Of a stretch of DNA of 64,000 nucleotides, positions 59,017 through 64,000 are shown piece after piece. The notes below the pieces were generated by a model. That model was not told the DNA's origin and made no database searches. It saw only the letters and a program-made list of their open reading frames with translations. The position numbers and the translations under genes are program-made. Numbering within the stretch: the first letter of the stretch is position 1; every line of letters starts with the position of its first letter. The DNA is from Phenylobacterium sp. (GTDB lineage Bacteria; Pseudomonadota; Alphaproteobacteria; Caulobacterales; Caulobacteraceae). The stretch lies in contig NZ_WGNY01000001.1 of NCBI RefSeq assembly GCF_016124325.1, positions 1 to 64,000 on the forward strand, in the 5' to 3' direction.

Positions 59017-60894
59017 TCAGAAGTCCTGCCAGTCCGATGTCTCCAGCGCCGCCTGCAGGGCGCGGGCGCCGCCGCTGGCCCTGGCCCGGGCGGTCTGGGC
59101 CGGCGGCGCGGCCTTGGCCGCCGTCGCCGCGCCGGTCTCGAAGCGGCCGACGAGTTCGGTCATCCGGCTGGCGCGGTCGTGCATGTCGCGGGCGGCGGCG
59201 GTCGACTGCTCGACCATGGCCGCGTTCTGCTGGGTCACCTGGTCCATCTCGCTCACGGCGATGTTCACCTGATCGAGGCCCGACGCCTGCTCGTGCGAGG
59301 AGGCGGCGATCTCGCTGACCAGGCCGCTCATCTCGGTCACGCCGGCAGCGATGCGTTCGAGCGCCGTTCCGGTCTGGCCGACGAGGGCCACGCCCTTCTC
59401 GACCTGGCGGCCCGACGTCGAGATCAGCGCGGAGATCTCCTTGGCGGCCTCGGCCGAGCGCTGGGCCAGGGCCCGCACTTCCGACGCGACGACGGCGAAG
59501 CCCTTGCCGGCTTCACCGGCCCGGGCCGCTTCCACGCCCGCGTTCAGGGCCAGCAGGTTGGTCTGGAAGGCGATCTCGTCGATCACCCCGATGATCTTGG
59601 TGATCTCACCGGACGAGGCCTCGATCGCCGTCATGGCCTCGACGGCCTCGCGCACGACCGCGGACGAACGCTCGGCCTCGTCCTTGGTCTCGGTGACGGT
59701 GCGCCGCGCGTGGGCGGCGCCCTCCGCCGATTTGCGGACGGTTGAGGTGATCTCCTCCATCGCCGCGGCGGTCTCCTCGAGACTGGCGGCCTGGCGCTCG
59801 GTGCGGCGCGACAGGTCGTCGGCCGCCGCGGAGACCTGGCCGGCGCCTGCGCGGATGCCCGAGGCGCTTTCGATGATCTCCCGCATCGCGGCCTGGAGCT
59901 TGTCCATGGCGGCGTTGAAGTCGGTCTGGAGTTCCCGGTAGTCGGCCGGGAAGGGCTGGGTCAGGCGATAGGTCAGCGCGCCTTCCTCCAGTCGGCTCAG
60001 GCCCTCGGCCAGCGCCTCGACGACACCTTGCTGCTCGGCATGCGCCGCGGCGCGCTCGGCTTCCGCCGCTTCGCGGGTCGCCGCGGCGCGGGCGCGCTCC
60101 TCCTCCACCTGCTGCTCCACGCGCCACTTCTCGATGGCGTTTTCCTTGAACGTCAGCACGGCCTGGGCCATGCGCCCGATTTCGTCGCGGCGGTTGACGT
60201 CGGGCACCTCGACGGCGTTGTCGCCCCCGGCCAGGCGGGTCATGACGCCGGTGAGGGCGGTCACCGGCCGGCCCAGGGCGCGGGTCAGCAGCCAGGCGAG
60301 AAGCAGGGAGACGGCCAAGGCGCCGACCGCGCCGATGGCCATCGCCGCGTAGGTGCGATTGAAGGCGCGTTGGCGGGCGGCGGCGCGCATCGTTTCGTCG
60401 CGCTCCTCCTCGATCTGCACCTCCTTCAGGATCTGGCGGATCTTGTCGACCTGGGCCTTCGTCGGCACCTGCGAACCCGCCTGCAGACGCTCGTCAGGGT
60501 GCGCCGCCATCTCGATGAGGGCGTTGGCTTCCTTCTTGAACAGCTCGCGAGCCTCGGCGAGCCGGGCGGCGGCGGCGGCGTAGTCGCCGGCCTCGTCGGC
60601 TTCGTTGAGCGCCTGGATGTCGGCTTCGAACGCCTTCTCCGCCTGATCGAACTCGTAGATGTACTTGCCGGCGCCCGAGGCCACGTAGCCGCGCACGGCG
60701 TTCTGTTCCTCGATGGCGGCCGTCTGCAGTCGGCTGCTGGCCATTATCAAGGATATCGAACTGTCGGTGAGGCGCGTCGCGGTCTGCAACGATCGCAGGT
60801 CGGCGAGTACGACGCCGGTGGCCGCCGCGCACACGGCGATCATGCCGGCGAAGGCGAGCAGCAGCTTGTTCTGGACGGAGATGTTCTTGAGCAT
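59017..60894 (-). CDS. Methyl-accepting chemotaxis protein with CHASE3 sensor (625 aa)
   Basis: Membrane helix at residues 10-30, a periplasmic four-helix CHASE3-like sensor (30-185), a second helix (about 190-210), then HAMP ([20 protein letters not shown]). The signalling domain has the conserved hairpin tip ([20 protein letters not shown], then [20 protein letters not shown]). The protein ends in SDWQDF, similar to the C-terminal tether peptide that binds CheR/CheB methylation enzymes. It would signal to CheA/CheW; no che genes are nearby. The ligand is unknown. Confidence 0.9.
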   Translation of the reverse strand: MLKNISVQNKLLLAFAGMIAVCAAATGVVLADLRSLQTATRLTDSSISLIMASSRLQTAAIEEQNAVRGYVASGAGKYIYEFDQAEKAFEADIQALNEADEAGDYAAAAARLAEARELFKKEANALIEMAAHPDERLQAGSQVPTKAQVDKIRQILKEVQIEEERDETMRAAARQRAFNRTYAAMAIGAVGALAVSLLLAWLLTRALGRPVTALTGVMTRLAGGDNAVEVPDVNRRDEIGRMAQAVLTFKENAIEKWRVEQQVEEERARAAATREAAEAERAAAHAEQQGVVEALAEGLSRLEEGALTYRLTQPFPADYRELQTDFNAAMDKLQAAMREIIESASGIRAGAGQVSAAADDLSRRTERQAASLEETAAAMEEITSTVRKSAEGAAHARRTVTETKDEAERSSAVVREAVEAMTAIEASSGEITKIIGVIDEIAFQTNLLALNAGVEAARAGEAGKGFAVVASEVRALAQRSAEAAKEISALISTSGRQVEKGVALVGQTGTALERIAAGVTEMSGLVSEIAASSHEQASGLDQVNIAVSEMDQVTQQNAAMVEQSTAAARDMHDRASRMTELVGRFETGAATAAKAAPPAQTARARASGGARALQAALETSDWQDF

Positions 60895-61022
60895 GAGGCG
60901 GATCCAAACTGGGCCCGCCCATATTCGAAGACGCTCCTATCCGAGCGGTTGCCAAGCCGGCGTCGGGGACAATTTAGCGCTGCGACATGCTGACGCGCAC
61001 GCCTGAGTTTATGGAACGGCGT

Positions 61023-61601
61023 TCATCGCCGCCTTAGCGCAAGGCCGTCAAGCAGGGCCATAAGGCCCGACTCGAAGTCGGCCTCCGACTCGGGCGTGAC
61101 GCCCTCCGCAACCTGCTCGCCCAGCGCCCAGCCCATGGCGAACCTGGCGAGCGCGGTGAAGGCGATCCTGGCGTCGTCGGCGGCGAAGCCCGACGCCACG
61201 AGCCGCGCGTGATTGGCCGAAAGCACGCGGACACGGCGTTCCGGCGTCGGCCGCCAGGCGCGGAGGAGCCGCGCGCCGTCGCGCCGCGAATGGGCCGCCC
61301 GGCGGATGCCGCGCGCGCCGGCGGCCAGCCACTCGCGCCAGTCGCCGGAGGCCGGATCGGAAATGGGCGCCGGCAGCTCGGCGGCCAGCAGGGCTTCAGC
61401 CATGTGGTCGCGCAGCTCGCCCATGTTCTTGAAGTGCCAGTAGAGCGAGGGTCCCTTCACGCCCAGGTCGGCCGCCAGCCGGCGTGTGGACAGCTCGTCC
61501 AGTCCGACCTCGTCGAGGAGCCGCAGGGCGGCGTCGACGATGGCGGCGCGGTCAAGCCGGCCTCGAGAATCGGAGTCGGGATCCACGCCCAAATGTAACA
61601 C
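61023..61601 (-). CDS. TetR-family repressor (about 192 aa)
   Basis: The longest frame would overlap the start of the divergent hydrolase and encode unlikely sequence. GTG 61601 is chosen (GTG 61586 is also possible). The DNA-binding domain is DRAAIVDAALRLLDEVGLDE, then LSTRRLAADLGVKGPSLYWH; the C-terminal domain is of the classical TetR_C type (FTALARFAMGWALGEQVAEG). It stands divergent from the exported alpha/beta hydrolase at 61688, the probable target. Confidence 0.8.
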   Translation of the reverse strand: MLHLGVDPDSDSRGRLDRAAIVDAALRLLDEVGLDELSTRRLAADLGVKGPSLYWHFKNMGELRDHMAEALLAAELPAPISDPASGDWREWLAAGARGIRRAAHSRRDGARLLRAWRPTPERRVRVLSANHARLVASGFAADDARIAFTALARFAMGWALGEQVAEGVTPESEADFESGLMALLDGLALRRR

Positions 61602-61687
61602 GCCCTGAAATATGCCTGCAAAGACCCCTATCGATGCTAGGGAAGGTGTCGCGCGGCTGAAGATCGCGGGGCGGAGGGAGACGACAA

Positions 61688-62755
61688 ATGGGGCAGGCAA
61701 GACGGGTGTTCGCCGCACTGGCGGCATTGGGCGCGATGGCGCTGGGGGCCGGCGCGGCGCAGGCGCGCGACGTGGGCGGCGTGGTCTGCACGACGCCGCA
61801 ACCGGTGCGATGCGACGGCGAAGGCTGTGTGCAGGGTGGCGCGCTGGCGGACCTTGGGAACGCGACCGATCCCAAGACCGGGCGAAAATTCTTCCTGGAC
61901 TATCCGTGCGATCTGAAGTCGGGCGAGAAGGTCACCTTCATCCTCAACATCCATGGGGCGGGCTCGATCGGGAACTGGCAGCGGCACTATTTCCCGGCGC
62001 CCGACTACGTTGAGAAGTACCGGCTGGTGGTGGCCACGCCGACGGCGGCGACCCTCAACAAGTTCCCGGGCGCCGAGGGGCCGGGCGTCCGGATGTGGAT
62101 GCCCGCCGCGGACGACCAGCACCTGCAGAACATCACCGATTTCGTGTTCGACGCCTTCGGGCGCGAGAACATCAAGGCCATGTGGCTGGCCGGGCACAGC
62201 CAGGGGGGCTTCACCTCGCGGCGGATCATCTGCAGCGACTACTTCAAGGGCAAGGTCGACGGCCTGCTCAGCCTCTCGGGAGGCCGTATCGGCCAGGCCC
62301 CGATCGACCCGCGGTTCGGCCCGCCGAAGGCCGACGGCTCGCCGCCCGATCCGCGCCCGCCAGGCCGCAGCATCATGAACCAGGACGAGCTTCCGACCTG
62401 CGACTTCTCGCACATCTACGAGAGCGGTTCGCACGAGATCACCAGCCTGCCCGACACCTCGCCCTGGGCGGCGAAATATCACTGCGACGCCCGCGTGCGG
62501 CGCGAGGACATCGTCGACGACACGCCCGGCCACGTCTGGGACTACGCGCGAGCCGGATACCCGGTCTGGGGCATGAAGGCGCGCCCGGGGACGGCCGAGG
62601 CGTTCGTCTATCCCAAGTGTGACGGGGGCCGGGTGGTCGCCGACTTCGTACGGCAGGACAAGGGCCATACCGAGGGGCTGGAGCCGCATGTGACCGAGGC
62701 GATCATCAAGCTGATCGTCTCGGCGCCGGGCGGCAAAGCGCAGGCGGGGGGCTAG
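61688..62755 (+). CDS. Exported alpha/beta hydrolase/esterase-like protein (355 aa)
   Basis: A signal peptide (RVFAALAALGAMALGAGAAQ, cleaved near residue 26) precedes an alpha/beta hydrolase core: FILNIHGAGSIGNWQRHYF (oxyanion region), MWLAGHSQGGFTSRRIICSD with the nucleophile serine, and a late RQDKGHTEGLEPH with the probable catalytic histidine. Several cysteines (GVVCTTPQPVRCDGEGCVQG) may form disulfides in the periplasm. It resembles PHB-depolymerase or feruloyl-esterase-like proteins; the substrate is unknown. Confidence 0.8.
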   Translation: MGQARRVFAALAALGAMALGAGAAQARDVGGVVCTTPQPVRCDGEGCVQGGALADLGNATDPKTGRKFFLDYPCDLKSGEKVTFILNIHGAGSIGNWQRHYFPAPDYVEKYRLVVATPTAATLNKFPGAEGPGVRMWMPAADDQHLQNITDFVFDAFGRENIKAMWLAGHSQGGFTSRRIICSDYFKGKVDGLLSLSGGRIGQAPIDPRFGPPKADGSPPDPRPPGRSIMNQDELPTCDFSHIYESGSHEITSLPDTSPWAAKYHCDARVRREDIVDDTPGHVWDYARAGYPVWGMKARPGTAEAFVYPKCDGGRVVADFVRQDKGHTEGLEPHVTEAIIKLIVSAPGGKAQAGG

Positions 62756-62767
62756 GGCCCGGGCGCG

Positions 62768-63217
62768 CTAGGCGGCGGGCAGGGGCAGCGACGCTTGGCC
62801 GAACGCGTAACGCCACCCGTCGCGGGTGCGCACATAGGTGTCGCTGAACCACAGCGTCCGGTCGGCGGCCTTGCCGTCGGCGACGTACTTGATGCGCAGC
62901 TTGGCGGTGACGATCGCGGTGTCGGGCCCGTAGAGGCGCACCGTCTGGCTGCCAGGCTCTTCGTCCTGGATCTCGTAGGCGATGGTCCCGGCGCGGGCTT
63001 CGCGCACCAGGTCCTGGCCCGTGTGGACCGTCCCGCCGCCCACCACGAGGATCATGTCGGGATGGAGGATGGCGGCCATCGTCTCGGCGTCGTTGGCCTT
63101 CACCGCGGCCTGATAGCGGAGGTCGAGGGCGGCGACCGTCGCGCGGTCGTTGGAAGGCTGGGCGTTGGCGGGCTGGGCGGTCACGGCGGCGAGCGCGACG
63201 GCGAGGGCAGGGAGCAT
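62768..63217 (-). CDS. Exported SnoaL/DUF4440-like NTF2-fold protein (149 aa)
   Basis: ATG 63217 gives a signal peptide (MLPALAVALAAVTAQPANAQ). The mature protein is a cone-shaped NTF2-like domain (TVAALDLRYQAAVKANDAET, then MAAILHPDMILVVGGGTVHT, then WFSDTYVRTRDGWRYAFGQ), as in DUF4440/SnoaL proteins. It is a probable ligand-binding or small-molecule-processing periplasmic protein. The gene converges on the hydrolase gene with a 12-bp gap. Confidence 0.8.
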   Translation of the reverse strand: MLPALAVALAAVTAQPANAQPSNDRATVAALDLRYQAAVKANDAETMAAILHPDMILVVGGGTVHTGQDLVREARAGTIAYEIQDEEPGSQTVRLYGPDTAIVTAKLRIKYVADGKAADRTLWFSDTYVRTRDGWRYAFGQASLPLPAA

Positions 63218-63387
63218 ATGTCGGTCCTTTCTTCGGAGACCGGCGTTAGCCCGGCGCGCCCTGGGGCGCTGGCGGCAAACGGACGCGATAGGCGTCCAAG
63301 CCGCGAGAAATATTCGTGTAACGAAGGTCTGAGACGTTCCTGACGCCCGCGTCATTTCCGCGGGGAAAGAACACTGGGGGAAACCGC

Positions 63388-64000
63388 ATGACCACCGTCC
63401 GCTTCGGCGCCTTGGCCCTGCTCGCCACGACCGCACTGATTTCGGGCTGCGCCAGCGATTCGAACGCGCCCAGCGCGCTGGCGCGGGGATCGACGGTCGA
63501 CGCCTCGGCGACGACGCCGGCGATGGTCGACAACTTCATGCTGGTGGACGCCAACCTGGAGGCGCACGAACTGTACCGGATGGCCGGCGCCCCGGCGATC
63601 GTCATCGTGACCCAGGCGAACGGCGACGCCGCGACGCGGGCGGCGGCCCCGGCGCTGAACGAGATCGCGGCGGCCTACGCGCCCAAGGGCGTGGAGCTCA
63701 TGATGATGAACTCCAGCCTGAAGGACAGCCGCGAGGCGATCCTGGCCGAGGCCGCGAAGGTCGGCTACCGCCTGCCGATCCTGCTCGACGGCTATCAGCT
63801 GGTGGGCGAGAGCCTGGGCGTGGCGCGCTCGGGCGAGGCCTATGTGATCAGCACCAAGACCTGGACGGTGGCCTATCGCGGCCCGGTCGCGGGCCTTTCC
63901 GCGGCGCTGGACGCCGTGCTCGCCGGCCAGCCCGCCCCGGCGGCGGCCACGGCCTCGGCGGGCGGCCTCATCGACTTCCCCGCCCGGGCCAAGCCGCAGA
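63388..64000 (+). CDS. Redoxin-like lipoprotein, cut by the window end (at least 204 aa)
   Basis: ATG 63388 begins a lipoprotein signal (LATTALISGCAS, Cys21). From residue 60 a thioredoxin-like fold is visible (APAIVIVTQANGDAATRAAA, then GVELMMMNSSLKDSREAIL, then YRLPILLDGYQLVGESLGV). It has no C-x-x-C or peroxidatic cysteine in the seen part, so it may have a binding rather than a catalytic role. A linker (PAPAAATASAGG) suggests that a further domain follows beyond the window. Confidence 0.75.
   Translation, partial: MTTVRFGALALLATTALISGCASDSNAPSALARGSTVDASATTPAMVDNFMLVDANLEAHELYRMAGAPAIVIVTQANGDAATRAAAPALNEIAAAYAPKGVELMMMNSSLKDSREAILAEAAKVGYRLPILLDGYQLVGESLGVARSGEAYVISTKTWTVAYRGPVAGLSAALDAVLAGQPAPAAATASAGGLIDFPARAKPQ

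Noticed and set aside
1..64000. CRISPR array
   Set aside because: No set of regularly spaced near-identical repeats was seen, and no cas genes are present.

Overview
The window is high-GC alphaproteobacterial DNA, most likely from the Caulobacterales (Caulobacter or Phenylobacterium type). The reasons are two PEP-x-x-WA C-terminal sorting signals, a Caulobacter-type sigmaF/NrsF pair, and the general gene repertoire. It has two parts, split near 43.5 kb by the 3' half of a tRNA-Leu(UAA) gene (43511-43568) that has no 5' half. This is the usual scar of an integrative element, with the element on the left and the displaced tRNA end marking its right border. Everything from 1 to about 43.5 kb is therefore read as a genomic island whose left end lies outside the window. 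From 43.6 kb to 64 kb it looks like ordinary chromosome.

Island, 0-6.9 kb: an IS3-family element is cut by the window start and truncates a gene. A run of defence-type genes follows: a protein with a HEPN-like RNxxxH motif, an AbiJ-like abortive-infection protein, a TIR-domain protein interrupted by an in-frame amber codon, an XRE regulator and a DUF3644 (HEPN-like) protein. From 7.0 to 14.2 kb lies a copper/silver efflux module: a cusC-cusB-cusA-cusF operon joined by ATGA overlaps, a small Cys-rich exported protein and a MerR remnant. Imperfect direct repeats with an identical 17-bp core flank this module.

Island, 14.5-43.5 kb: several TetR- or HxlR-controlled small-molecule and redox modules are interleaved with a large ECF sigma-factor regulon. 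The sigma factor (sigF, 31.5 kb) and its membrane anti-sigma factor (nrsF) sit in the middle. Nine promoters matching TGTAACC (one GCGTAACC)-N16-CGAA occur between 16.97 and 39.99 kb, always with 16-bp spacing and always just upstream of a gene. They drive sigF-nrsF itself; a bufferin operon (DUF2282 metallophore precursor, DUF692/MNIO enzyme, DUF2063 partner, DoxX); DUF547-nrtS; a VTT protein with a flavin disulfide reductase; an ATP-grasp-like protein; a peroxiredoxin with an AhpD-like protein; and a probable arsenosugar pathway. That pathway is split over three transcription units: an unknown protein with an MTAP-type phosphorylase, then a radical SAM enzyme with two glycosyltransferases, then ArsM with a PiT transporter and an FAD oxidoreductase. 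The whole reads as a transferable metal and metalloid stress regulon that carries its own sigma factor.

Chromosome, 43.6-64 kb: a LuxR regulator, two PEP-CTERM proteins whose 3' ends and downstream sequences are recent-looking copies of one another, an AraC regulator, an EmrAB-type efflux pump with a TetR regulator, a large TPR-CHAT protein, an acyl-CoA dehydrogenase with a MerR regulator, a HisKA_2-type kinase, a thiolase, a chemoreceptor, a TetR regulator divergent from an exported alpha/beta hydrolase, an exported SnoaL-like protein, and the start of a redoxin-like lipoprotein that runs off the right edge.
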